From positions 310,001 through 374,000 of the forward strand of contig NZ_BMXV01000005.1 of the NCBI RefSeq assembly GCF_014651935.1: DNA of 64,000 nt, given 5' to 3'. Of this stretch, positions 1-7,829 are shown piece by piece. A model generated the notes under the pieces. The model did no database searches. It was not told the DNA's origin and worked only from the letters and a program-made list of their open reading frames with translations. The translations under genes were made by a program, and so were the position numbers. Source of the stretch: Marinobacter zhanjiangensis (lineage in GTDB: Bacteria > Pseudomonadota > Gammaproteobacteria > Pseudomonadales > Oleiphilaceae). Numbering within the stretch: position 1 is the stretch's first letter; each line of letters opens with the position of its first letter.

Positions 1-301
1 TGAGGATACCGAGATGACGATGCCCGTTGAATACGCTGCAATAAAATCCGGCCTCTTGCACTTAAATCGATATTTGACCGCAGAAATGAAAGGGACAGGT
101 TTCAGAGTTAACTCAGTAAGCCCGGGTGGCATCCTGGCAGGGCAGCCTGAGTCCTTTCTGGAAAAATACAAATCACATTGCAGCTCTAAGGGTATGCTGG
201 ATGTGGACGATGTTGTTGGTTCTGTCAACTTCCTTCTTTCTGATAAGTCTAAATACGTCTCCGGTCAAAATCTGATCGTCGATGATGCTTTCTCTGTTTA
301 A
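1..301 (+). CDS. Short-chain dehydrogenase/reductase, C-terminal part (PtmA-like), cut by window edge
   Basis: The reading frame is open from base 2 and ends at TAA 299-301, so only the last ~99 residues are visible and the true start lies to the left. It contains the SDR catalytic YxxxK motif (Y-A-A-I-K), then RVNSVSPGGI and a C-terminal GQNLIVDDAFSV, which is the usual end of classical SDR enzymes. The exact flavour resembles PtmA-type SDRs found in nonulosonic-acid and O-antigen clusters; that subfamily call is by eye. It sits at the left edge of the glycan locus, 63 bp before the next gene. The substrate cannot be told from this fragment. Confidence 0.8.
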   Translation, partial: EDTEMTMPVEYAAIKSGLLHLNRYLTAEMKGTGFRVNSVSPGGILAGQPESFLEKYKSHCSSKGMLDVDDVVGSVNFLLSDKSKYVSGQNLIVDDAFSV

Positions 302-364
302 TGGAGCATGGCGATACTTGCGTCAGTCAAGTTATATTGAGGAATACCGATTCATCGCTGTGTT

Positions 365-1555
365 GTGTTTATTTTATTATACGGTCATTATGGGTGCGCA
401 AATTTGACTGATTTTCGTGTTTTCTTTCGCGCTATTGATAATGAGGTTGCGATTGACACGGATGTTGTTGAAAGGATGGTTGGCGAGCGCGCTGAATTTG
501 CTCCTTTAAGGCCATTCAAAACCTATAGGCTATTTCATTACGGGACGTCCAATAAATACTTTTATGCTTTATTGGTTCTTTTTTTTATATTGTTATATCC
601 TTTTTATGTGTTGTGTTTGGCTCTGGTCCAGATGGCACGCTGTTCGGCTTCTGTTAAGAATGTGGAGGGGCAGGTTTTACTGCTTAATGCGAATCGAAAG
701 GCTGCCTCGTTGTTTTGCCGGTTCTATAAGAGTTCAGATTACGTTTCATTTGATTTTGAGAGGGGGCGATCTTCTTTGAGCGGATCACGGCTCGACATTG
801 CGCATTACGCAAAGGTTTCCGATGTGTTGGGTGCGGCTTGCGATTCGTTGTTGGCTTCTGTGATGTGGCCAATTTATCGCCGCCCGTATTTTGATTTTCC
901 TCAGCTTTATGTCGCGTATGAATGGTTTTTGTATTACCGAATGTTGGTTAGAATCAATCATGAGATGCGTCCTGAAAAAGTCTATTTTGCCAATCATTAC
1001 GATCGTTGGGCAGTCATGTTCGATGAAGTTTTTGGTGATAGATACCTTACCCTTATCCAGCATGGGAAGTTCTCGAATAGATTTAGCTTGCCGCATAAGC
1101 TGAGAAATGTGAAAAGGGTTGTTTTATTGGACAGGGATAGCTTTGAGAATTTGGATCAATTTCTGCAATGTCCAGATAACTTGGATGTTCATGTCAATGT
1201 GGAACCTATTGATCTTTCTCCTGTCGAAGCTGACGGGTCTAGTGTTCTGGTGATAGGTCAGCCGCAGAGTTCTGTTCTTGAGATTCAGTTAGTAAAGCTA
1301 TTAACGATTGATTTTCCAGGGCTGAATATATTCCTGAAGCCTCATCCTTTGTATGGGGATTCATCTTATAAAGAAATTTTTTCGCTGGTTACGCTTGTAG
1401 AGAAAGACTTTTTTCCCGAGGTTGATGTCGCGGTGTGCTACGAATCTACCCTCGGTACGGAATATGAGCAATGTGGAATTCCTGTGGTTTGGTGGGGTGA
1501 TAGGAAGCCAATGGATATTTCGAGTCAATTACGCGCAATGTTAAACGCTAACTAG
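365..1555 (+). CDS. Putative polysaccharide glycosyltransferase-like protein (GT-B-like), AT-rich
   Basis: A 396-residue protein with no family I can name securely. A hydrophobic stretch at about residues 65-91 looks like one membrane helix. The C-terminal half has a GT-B-like pattern: LIQHGKFSNRF near residue 235 and FLKPHPLYGD near 320, resembling the H-G and KPHP motifs of glycerophosphotransferase/sialyltransferase-like capsule enzymes, and a late YEST-x-G-x-E segment typical of sugar-nucleotide binding. The gene is clearly more AT-rich than its neighbours (17 of 60 bases are G or C in 541-600), as is common for serotype-specific glycan genes acquired by transfer. It lies 12 bp upstream of fnlA on the same strand. 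Function is inferred from context and weak motifs. Confidence 0.6.
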   Translation: MFILLYGHYGCANLTDFRVFFRAIDNEVAIDTDVVERMVGERAEFAPLRPFKTYRLFHYGTSNKYFYALLVLFFILLYPFYVLCLALVQMARCSASVKNVEGQVLLLNANRKAASLFCRFYKSSDYVSFDFERGRSSLSGSRLDIAHYAKVSDVLGAACDSLLASVMWPIYRRPYFDFPQLYVAYEWFLYYRMLVRINHEMRPEKVYFANHYDRWAVMFDEVFGDRYLTLIQHGKFSNRFSLPHKLRNVKRVVLLDRDSFENLDQFLQCPDNLDVHVNVEPIDLSPVEADGSSVLVIGQPQSSVLEIQLVKLLTIDFPGLNIFLKPHPLYGDSSYKEIFSLVTLVEKDFFPEVDVAVCYESTLGTEYEQCGIPVVWWGDRKPMDISSQLRAMLNAN

Positions 1556-1567
1556 GTTGGAGACGAC

Positions 1568-2596
1568 ATGTTTTCCGGTAAAACTCTATTAATAAGTGGA
1601 GGTACTGGTTCCTTTGGTAACGCAGTACTCCGGCGTTTCCTGAAATCCGACGTTGGCGAGATCCGTATCTTTAGCCGCGACGAAAAAAAACAGGACGACA
1701 TGCGCAAGTTGTATAACGACCCGAAACTCAAGTTCTACATTGGCGATGTGCGGGATTACCAATCTGTCTTGAACGCGGTTCGTGGTGCGGATTTTATCTT
1801 TCATGCTGCCGCTCTGAAGCAGGTGCCTTCCTGTGAGTTTCATCCCATGGAAGCGGTAAAGACCAATGTTTTAGGTACGGAGAATGTACTGGAGGCGGCG
1901 ATCAATACCGGTGTGGAGCGTGTGATTTGTTTGTCGACGGACAAGGCGGTCTACCCGATCAATGCCATGGGCACCTCCAAGGCCATGATGGAAAAGGTGG
2001 CGGTGGCAAAGTCCCGTAGTGCCAATGGGACGGTTATCTGTGTCACCCGCTATGGCAATGTAATGGCTTCCCGGGGTTCGGTGATTCCGCTGTTTGTGGA
2101 GCAGATTCGCGCGGGTCAGCCGATTACGGTGACGGACCCGAATATGACCCGCTTTATGATGACTCTGGATGATGCGGTCGACCTCGTATTGTACGCCTTC
2201 GAACACGCGAACCCGGGCGATATTTTTGTCCAGAAAGCTCCTGCGGCAACCATCAAGACCCTCGCCCACGCCCTGACGAACTTGCTCAAGGTTCCGGAAC
2301 ATGAAGTTCGGGAGATCGGCACGCGTCACGGTGAGAAGCTGTTTGAGGTGCTTCTGAGCCGGGAGGAGATGGCTGCGGCCGAGGACTTTGGTGAATACTT
2401 CCGTATACCGCCCGACCTGCGGGATCTCAACTACGGAAAGTTCGTTGAGGAAGGTGAGCGCAAGATCTCTGGTGCGGTAGAGTACAATTCTCACAACACC
2501 ACGCGTCTGGACCAGGCTGGCATGGAAGCGCTGTTGATGAAGCTGGACTTCATCAGGGGACAGATTCGCGGTGAATATGTCGAACCACAGGACTGA
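1568..2596 (+). CDS. fnlA: UDP-GlcNAc 4,6-dehydratase/5-epimerase (FnlA/WbjB/CapE type)
   Basis: This 342-residue extended SDR has an NAD-binding GGTGSFG at residues 11-17 and STDKAVYP at 123-130. The catalytic Tyr is replaced by Met in MGTSK (134-138), the hallmark of the inverting UDP-GlcNAc dehydratases. Family knowledge: FnlA/WbjB/CapE converts UDP-GlcNAc to a 4-keto-6-deoxy intermediate and epimerises C5, the first step toward UDP-N-acetyl-L-fucosamine. The assignment is reinforced by the next two genes, which are the matching reductase/epimerase and 2-epimerase in the conserved fnlABC order. The start follows GGAGACGAC, and the stop is 4 bp before the fnlB start. Confidence 0.92.
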   Translation: MFSGKTLLISGGTGSFGNAVLRRFLKSDVGEIRIFSRDEKKQDDMRKLYNDPKLKFYIGDVRDYQSVLNAVRGADFIFHAAALKQVPSCEFHPMEAVKTNVLGTENVLEAAINTGVERVICLSTDKAVYPINAMGTSKAMMEKVAVAKSRSANGTVICVTRYGNVMASRGSVIPLFVEQIRAGQPITVTDPNMTRFMMTLDDAVDLVLYAFEHANPGDIFVQKAPAATIKTLAHALTNLLKVPEHEVREIGTRHGEKLFEVLLSREEMAAAEDFGEYFRIPPDLRDLNYGKFVEEGERKISGAVEYNSHNTTRLDQAGMEALLMKLDFIRGQIRGEYVEPQD

Positions 2597-2600
2597 TCGT

Positions 2601-3728
2601 ATGCGCGTATTGATCACCGGAGCGAATGGCTTTATCGGAAGGAATATCCGACAACACCTGGCCGAAAGGCAAGATGTTGTGATGAGCCTGATTGGCCGGG
2701 AATCAACGGATCAGGAATTGGCGGATTCTGTGTCTGAGGCAGATTTTGTGTTCCATCTTGCGGGCGTCAACCGCCCGGATGACCCCGGCGAGTTCGAGAA
2801 AGGCAATTCGGAGCTGACGGAGCGGCTTTGCAGCCTGCTTGCCCAGCGTTGCCGTGCCGATGGAGTGAAGGTGCCGCTGGTGCTTGCTTCATCCGTTCAG
2901 GCGGTGCTGGATAACCCCTATGGTGTGAGCAAGCGGCGGGCCGAAAACGCCGTGTTTGCTTATGGCCAGGAGGCTGCTGCGCCGGTCCACGTTTTCCGGC
3001 TGCCCAATGTGTTTGGCAAATGGTCCCAGCCTGACTATAACTCGGTGGTAGCGACCTTTTGCCACAACATAGCCCAGGACCTGCCGATTCGGGTTAACGA
3101 CCCTTCAGCCGGACTGACGCTGGTCTATGTGGATGATCTGGTGCGGCGTTTTATTCAGCTGCTGGACGGGGCGGAGTCGAACCCTGACGCAAGCGGCTTT
3201 GAGCAGGTTCAGCCGCAATATGCCACGACGGTAGGTGAGTTGGCTGAAACCATCCGCGCTTTTCGCGACAGCAGGGAGACCCTGGTGACCGAGCGGGTGG
3301 GCAGGGGCCTGACCCGGGCGCTACATTCCACTTATCTGTCCTTCCTGCGACCGGAGCAGTTTTCCTATCAGGTACCTCAGCACGGCGATGAACGGGGCAT
3401 GTTTGTGGAAATGCTGAAAACCCCCGACTGCGGCCAGTTCTCGTTTTTCACCGCGCATCCCGGCATTACCCGCGGTGGTCATTATCATCATTCGAAGACG
3501 GAAAAGTTTCTGGTGGTGAAGGGGCTCGCGCGGTTCTGTTTTCGTCATATGCAGACCGGTGAGGAGTACGAGAAGATTACGCGGGGTGAGCAGGCCGAAA
3601 TTGTGGAGACGGTGCCCGGATGGACCCACGATATTACCAACATCGGTGATGGCGAGCTGGTCTGTATGCTGTGGGCCAACGAAATCTTTGACCGGGATGA
3701 TCCAGACACTTACGCTTGCCCGCTTTGA
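2601..3728 (+). CDS. fnlB: UDP-2-acetamido-2,6-dideoxy-hexose epimerase/reductase with cupin domain (FnlB/WbjC/CapF type)
   Basis: The 375-residue product begins MRVLITGANGFIG with a Rossmann motif at residues 5-13, and ends in a ~120-residue cupin domain carrying RGGHYHHSKTEKF, the metal-binding signature of CapF. The two-domain order (SDR then cupin) is diagnostic for the second enzyme of UDP-L-FucNAc synthesis, which epimerises at C3 and reduces C4. I start at ATG 2601 rather than the in-frame ATG at 2571, because the latter would overlap fnlA and adds residues with no family match. The gene lies between fnlA and fnlC on the same strand, so one operon is likely. Confidence 0.92.
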   Translation: MRVLITGANGFIGRNIRQHLAERQDVVMSLIGRESTDQELADSVSEADFVFHLAGVNRPDDPGEFEKGNSELTERLCSLLAQRCRADGVKVPLVLASSVQAVLDNPYGVSKRRAENAVFAYGQEAAAPVHVFRLPNVFGKWSQPDYNSVVATFCHNIAQDLPIRVNDPSAGLTLVYVDDLVRRFIQLLDGAESNPDASGFEQVQPQYATTVGELAETIRAFRDSRETLVTERVGRGLTRALHSTYLSFLRPEQFSYQVPQHGDERGMFVEMLKTPDCGQFSFFTAHPGITRGGHYHHSKTEKFLVVKGLARFCFRHMQTGEEYEKITRGEQAEIVETVPGWTHDITNIGDGELVCMLWANEIFDRDDPDTYACPL

Positions 3729-3756
3729 ACGGCCTCTTTCCTGTCAGAAGGTTTTT

Positions 3757-4887
3757 ATGAAGAAACTCAAGGTTATGACCGTGGTTGGTACACGCCCGGA
3801 AATCATTCGTTTGTCCCGGGTGATGGCCAGACTTGACGAGCACTGCGAGCATGTTCTGGTGCATACGGGCCAGAACTATGACTTTGAGCTCAACGAGATT
3901 TTTTTTCAGGATCTGGGTATACGCAAACCTGACCACTTTCTGAATGCGGCTGGCGCTACCGGAGCGGAAACCATTGGCAATGTGATTATTGCCATGGACC
4001 GGGTGCTGGCGGAGGTGCAGCCAGAGGCCTTGCTGGTTCTGGGTGACACCAATAGCTGTATGGCCGTTATACCCGCGAAACGTCGCAGGATTCCGACCTT
4101 TCACATGGAAGCGGGCAACCGCTGTTTTGATATGCGGGTACCGGAGGAGATCAACCGGCGCATTGTGGATCACACGGCGGATATCAATCTGACCTACAGT
4201 ACCATCGCCCGAGACTACCTTCTTCGCGAAGGTTTACCGCCGGACCGGATTATCAAGACCGGCAGCCCGATGTTTGAGGTGTTGAATCATTTCCGGGGTG
4301 ATATCGAGGCCTCGGATGTGTTGCAGCGTCTCGGGCTGGAGGAAGGTCGGTTCTTCGTGGTGAGTGCTCACCGGGAAGAGAATGTCGATTCGCAGCGGAA
4401 CTTCAAAAATCTCGTGGCGACGCTGAACGCGGTGGCGGAGCAGTTCGATGAGCCGGTGATTGTGTCCACCCATCCGAGGACCCGTAACCGGGTGGATGAG
4501 GCCGGCATTGTCTTTCATCCCAATATTCGTTTGCTGAAGCCGCTGGGCTTCAAGGACTACAACAAGCTGCAACTGACGGCCAGGGCCGTGTTGTCTGACA
4601 GTGGGACGATCAACGAGGAGGCGTCGATACTCAATTTTCCGGCCTTGAATATCCGCGAAGCCCACGAGCGGCCGGAAGGCATGGAAGAGACGTCCGCCAT
4701 GATGGCGGGCCTGGATAAGGAACGGGTGTTGCAGGCGTTGTCGATTCTGGATTCGCAGGGGCGCGGCACGGAGCGTACGCTGAGATTGGTGGCTGACTAT
4801 AGTATGCCGAACGTCTCAGACAAGGTTGTCCGGATACTGCATAGTTATCGGGATTACGTGATGCAAACGGTGTGGAAGCAGTATTGA
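3757..4887 (+). CDS. fnlC: Non-hydrolysing UDP-N-acetylglucosamine 2-epimerase type (FnlC/WbjD/CapG)
   Basis: A 376-residue protein of the WecB-like 2-epimerase superfamily with VVGTRPEIIRLS at the N-terminus, HTGQNYD, GDTNS, HMEAGNR and SDSGTINEEA in the expected order. In this gene order it is the last step to UDP-L-FucNAc (C2 epimerisation). ATG 3757 is preceded by AGAAGG; the frame is open further upstream but that extension overlaps fnlB and has no family features. It is followed 10 bp later by a WbuB-like transferase. The family also contains the ManNAc-forming epimerase, so the fucosamine assignment rests on the fnlA and fnlB neighbours. Confidence 0.9.
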   Translation: MKKLKVMTVVGTRPEIIRLSRVMARLDEHCEHVLVHTGQNYDFELNEIFFQDLGIRKPDHFLNAAGATGAETIGNVIIAMDRVLAEVQPEALLVLGDTNSCMAVIPAKRRRIPTFHMEAGNRCFDMRVPEEINRRIVDHTADINLTYSTIARDYLLREGLPPDRIIKTGSPMFEVLNHFRGDIEASDVLQRLGLEEGRFFVVSAHREENVDSQRNFKNLVATLNAVAEQFDEPVIVSTHPRTRNRVDEAGIVFHPNIRLLKPLGFKDYNKLQLTARAVLSDSGTINEEASILNFPALNIREAHERPEGMEETSAMMAGLDKERVLQALSILDSQGRGTERTLRLVADYSMPNVSDKVVRILHSYRDYVMQTVWKQY

Positions 4888-4897
4888 GAGTTTGCTT

Positions 4898-6079
4898 ATG
4901 ACCGTATCGCACTCTGGGCGACGGGATCTGGTGATTATCAACCGTAGTTTTTGGCCTTCTTATCCGGTCATTGGCGAAGCCTTGCTGCGGCTTGCCGAGG
5001 GGCTTGCCGACACCTGTCGTGTTTCTGTCATTCTGCAGGACCGGGATGATATCCGGCGGCAGCTGGCAGAGAAACACCGGGGGAAGGGGGTCGAGTTCTT
5101 TCCCGGCAAAGGCTGGTCGGATTCCTCCAGCCGGGTTTATATCCGTGCTCTGGATGCAGTATTTTTTATGTGTTGGGTGGTGTTCTGTCTGCTTCGTGCC
5201 CGACCGAAGACTGTTTATGTTTCCACCGATCCCCCGGTGCTGGTGCCCTTCGTGGTTATGATCTATGCAAGGATCTTCCGAGCCCGGTATGTATACCATT
5301 TGCAGGATATTCACCCGGAAGCCGCGAACATTGCGGTGCGTGTGCATCCACAGATTTATCGTTTGCTGTTCTGGATGGACCGGATCACCATGCGGCGGGC
5401 CAGTGTGTTGATCACGATCACGGATGAGATGGCTGAGGAGATCCGCCATCGCTCTGGCACGCGGGCGCCCATCCATATTCTCTGTAATCCGGCCGTTTCT
5501 TTCGATGGCGTTGTTCCGGTTGAGGAAAAAATCCGGGGCTTTTCGTTTTGTGGTAACGCAGGGCGGCTGCAGCGTATTCCTTTGTTGCTTGATGCCATTC
5601 GCAAGTACCTGGATGCGGGCGGTGCCATGCAGTTTGCGTTTGCTGGCGGTGGGTATTTTAGTCCGCGGCTCAGCGACCTGGCGAATCAGTATGAACAGGT
5701 AACCTACTTGGGTGTGGTGTCTGCCAAGGAGGCGGCGCAGCTGAATTGTGATTACGAATGGGCATTGCTGCCCATTGTTGATGAGGTTACCCGCTTCGCC
5801 TTTCCCAGTAAGTCATCATCTTATGTTTTTTCGGGGGCTGCGGTGCTTGCGGTTTGTGGGGAACAGACCAGCGTGGCTCAATGGGTTGAGAAGTATGGCC
5901 TGGGTAAGGTTGTGAAGCCGCAGGTCGATGCATTGGCGGAAGCGTTCTGGCAAATCGAGAAAGAGGACGCGCCTGCGTCGTCGTACACGGAGGACCGAAG
6001 TACTCTGATGGACGAACTCAGGTTTGAGCGCTTCGTTCAGCGGCTGAAAGATATTGTTCCCTTGCAGGCAGGCTCGTGA
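4898..6079 (+). CDS. wbuB: Glycosyltransferase family 4, WbuB-like (probable L-FucNAc transferase)
   Basis: A 393-residue GT-B glycosyltransferase. The N-terminal domain has SFWPSYPVIGE and an internal hydrophobic segment (about residues 85-125, interrupted by VSTDPP), followed by YHLQDIHPEAAN, a signature of WbuB transferases. The C-terminal donor-binding domain contains NAGRLQRIP and FPSKSSSYVFSGAAVLA. WbuB genes accompany fnlABC in O26-type loci and are thought to transfer the FucNAc just made; the exact linkage cannot be predicted. ATG 4898 is preferred over TTG 4892 because of TGAGAG upstream. The stop codon overlaps the GTG start of the next gene by 4 bp, indicating translational coupling. 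Confidence 0.85.
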   Translation: MTVSHSGRRDLVIINRSFWPSYPVIGEALLRLAEGLADTCRVSVILQDRDDIRRQLAEKHRGKGVEFFPGKGWSDSSSRVYIRALDAVFFMCWVVFCLLRARPKTVYVSTDPPVLVPFVVMIYARIFRARYVYHLQDIHPEAANIAVRVHPQIYRLLFWMDRITMRRASVLITITDEMAEEIRHRSGTRAPIHILCNPAVSFDGVVPVEEKIRGFSFCGNAGRLQRIPLLLDAIRKYLDAGGAMQFAFAGGGYFSPRLSDLANQYEQVTYLGVVSAKEAAQLNCDYEWALLPIVDEVTRFAFPSKSSSYVFSGAAVLAVCGEQTSVAQWVEKYGLGKVVKPQVDALAEAFWQIEKEDAPASSYTEDRSTLMDELRFERFVQRLKDIVPLQAGS

Positions 6080-7023
6080 CTGGTCGGTTTGTGGTTACCG
6101 GTGCAAGCGGTTTCGTAGGCGCATCCCTTGTTAAGCGCTTGCATGAAGAGGGTGCACAGGTTGTTGCCGTCAGCCGAAGCGAGTTGAGGTTGCCTGTTCA
6201 AACAGTACGAATCGACTCTTTTTCGGATTTGCAGCCATTGCAGGAAGAACTGGCGTCTGCCGATGTTGTCGTGCACTGTGCCGCCAGGGTACATGTGATG
6301 GCGGATTCGGCGGCTGACCCTTTGACCGAATTCCGTCGCGTGAACGTTGATGGCTCTCTTGATCTGGCGAGGCGGGCTGCTGAGGTAGGTGTGCGCCGTT
6401 TCGTGTTCATCAGCTCGGTCAAGGTAAACGGTGAGCATACCGACTATCGCCCTCCGTTTGAGGCGGATGAACCGCCCGGCCCTGAAGATCCGTACGGTAT
6501 TTCAAAAAGGGAGGCAGAGGACGGGTTAAGGGCGTTGGCCCGGGAAACCGGTATGGAGGTGGTCATTGTTCGCCCACCGCTGGTCTATGGCCCCGGGGTG
6601 AAAGGCAACTTCCGTAGCTTGCTGAAATTGGCGCGGCTACCAATACCTTTGCCGTTCGGGGTGATCGAGAACCGGCGTAGCCTGGTGTACCTGGAAAACC
6701 TGGTGGATTTTATCGTTTGCGTGGCGCAGCATCCCCAGGCGGCCAATGAAACGTTTTTGGTCAGCGATGGTAAGGATATGTCCACCACCCAACTGCTTCG
6801 TGTTCTGCGGCGGTCGACCGGTAGTGCCGCCATGTTGCTGCCGGTGCCGGTGGTCTGCTTCTGGTGGGCGGGTGCGCTCCTGGGGAAGAAGCCACTGGTT
6901 CAGCGTTTATGCGGTTCCTTACAGCTGGATATCTCAAAAGCCCGTCAATTGTTGAGTTGGTCGCCACCTTTCAGTGTTGAGGAAGGGCTGGCGAATACGG
7001 TGCAAGCCGAGCATGATAGCTAG
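6076..7023 (+). CDS. NAD(P)-dependent epimerase/reductase, WbpV/WreQ-like (probable 4-ketoreductase)
   Basis: A 315-residue extended SDR starting with GTG. It has VVTGASGFVGASL near the N-terminus, FISSVKVNGE around residue 115, and the catalytic YGISK about residue 140, so Tyr and Lys are present. It resembles the WbpV/WreQ group. In P. aeruginosa O6 and in Rhizobium etli these pair with a WbpM/WreV dehydratase to reduce UDP-4-keto-6-deoxy-GlcNAc to UDP-D-QuiNAc. A wbpM-like gene lies two genes downstream with an initiating transferase between, which matches that set. UDP-GlcNAc/Glc 4-epimerase remains an alternative, since the family is close. The start overlaps wbuB by 4 bp. Confidence 0.75.
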   Translation: MTGRFVVTGASGFVGASLVKRLHEEGAQVVAVSRSELRLPVQTVRIDSFSDLQPLQEELASADVVVHCAARVHVMADSAADPLTEFRRVNVDGSLDLARRAAEVGVRRFVFISSVKVNGEHTDYRPPFEADEPPGPEDPYGISKREAEDGLRALARETGMEVVIVRPPLVYGPGVKGNFRSLLKLARLPIPLPFGVIENRRSLVYLENLVDFIVCVAQHPQAANETFLVSDGKDMSTTQLLRVLRRSTGSAAMLLPVPVVCFWWAGALLGKKPLVQRLCGSLQLDISKARQLLSWSPPFSVEEGLANTVQAEHDS

Positions 7024-7068
7024 TGTGCCGCGCAGTAGGTCAGCGAATTAACCGCACGGCACACTAGC
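7019..7068. repeat. 12-bp inverted repeat between glycan genes
   Basis: GCTAGTGTGCCG at 7019-7030 and its exact reverse complement CGGCACACTAGC at 7057-7068 enclose a 26-nt loop. The left arm contains the stop codon of the preceding gene. There is no clean T-run after it, so it is not a convincing terminator. It could stabilise the mRNA 3' end or modulate read-through into the sugar transferase gene. Confidence 0.7.
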
Positions 7069-7099
7069 CCTGGTTTCGGTATTTTCTGGATTGTCGTAC

Positions 7100-7666
7100 A
7101 TGGTGGTTCTGATTCGTTTGTTTGATGTTCTTTTTTCGGTTTTGGGCCTCCTTTTGGGGTTCCCGGTGCTTATCCTGATTACGGTGATCGGCTTGTTTGA
7201 TACAGGCGCGCCGATATTTTGTCAGAAACGGGTTGGGCGCAATAAAAAGCCATTTACGCTGGTGAAGTTCCGCACCATGAAGCCGGATACTGCCTCGGTC
7301 GCGAGTCATCTCGCCAGCTCTGACGCCATCACGCCGCTTGGTCGGTTTCTGCGCCGCACCAAGCTGGATGAGTTGCCCCAACTGTGGAATGTGCTGAAGG
7401 GAGAGATGAGCCTTGTCGGGCCGAGGCCCTGCTTGTTCAGCCAGAGTGAATTGATTACTGAACGGGAGCAGCGGGGCGTCCTGGCGGCGCGCCCTGGCAT
7501 TACCGGGCTGGCCCAGGTCAACGATATCGATATGTCGACGCCATTGTTGCTGGCGGAAACCGATGAGAAGATGTTGCAGAACCTGACCTTGGGGGCTTAT
7601 TTTCGCTATATCTTGATGACCGTCGTGGGCAAAGGGTCTGGTGATCGGGTGCCGGGACGGGACTGA
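7100..7666 (+). CDS. PglC-like polyprenyl-phosphate sugar-phosphate transferase (initiating enzyme)
   Basis: A 188-residue member of the bacterial sugar transferase family (monotopic phosphoglycosyl transferase). It has one N-terminal hydrophobic re-entrant helix (about residues 5-30), then KRVGR, FTLVKFRTM, the catalytic Asp-Glu in TKLDELPQLWNV, MSLVGPRP and ARPGITGLAQV. The enzyme moves a sugar-1-phosphate from UDP-sugar onto undecaprenyl phosphate on the cytoplasmic face of the inner membrane, starting each glycan repeat. The small size matches the PglC core rather than the long WcaJ form. ATG 7100 is chosen over TTG 7091 for spacing from CTGGA. The donor may be UDP-QuiNAc or its keto precursor given its neighbours; that is inference. 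Confidence 0.88.
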   Translation: MVVLIRLFDVLFSVLGLLLGFPVLILITVIGLFDTGAPIFCQKRVGRNKKPFTLVKFRTMKPDTASVASHLASSDAITPLGRFLRRTKLDELPQLWNVLKGEMSLVGPRPCLFSQSELITEREQRGVLAARPGITGLAQVNDIDMSTPLLLAETDEKMLQNLTLGAYFRYILMTVVGKGSGDRVPGRD

Positions 7667-7829
7667 TTTGGCTCTTGACAGCAAGGCGGGTAAAACCTCA
7701 GCCCGCGCCATCGCCAAAAAGAGACCCCTTCCCATGGCTGGTTTTCGTCTGGAATCGTTACAGAAACTCAACGGTCTGGTCCCGAATCCTGTCCTAAACT
7801 GCCATTAGTCGTGTGCTAAAAGGACGCTC

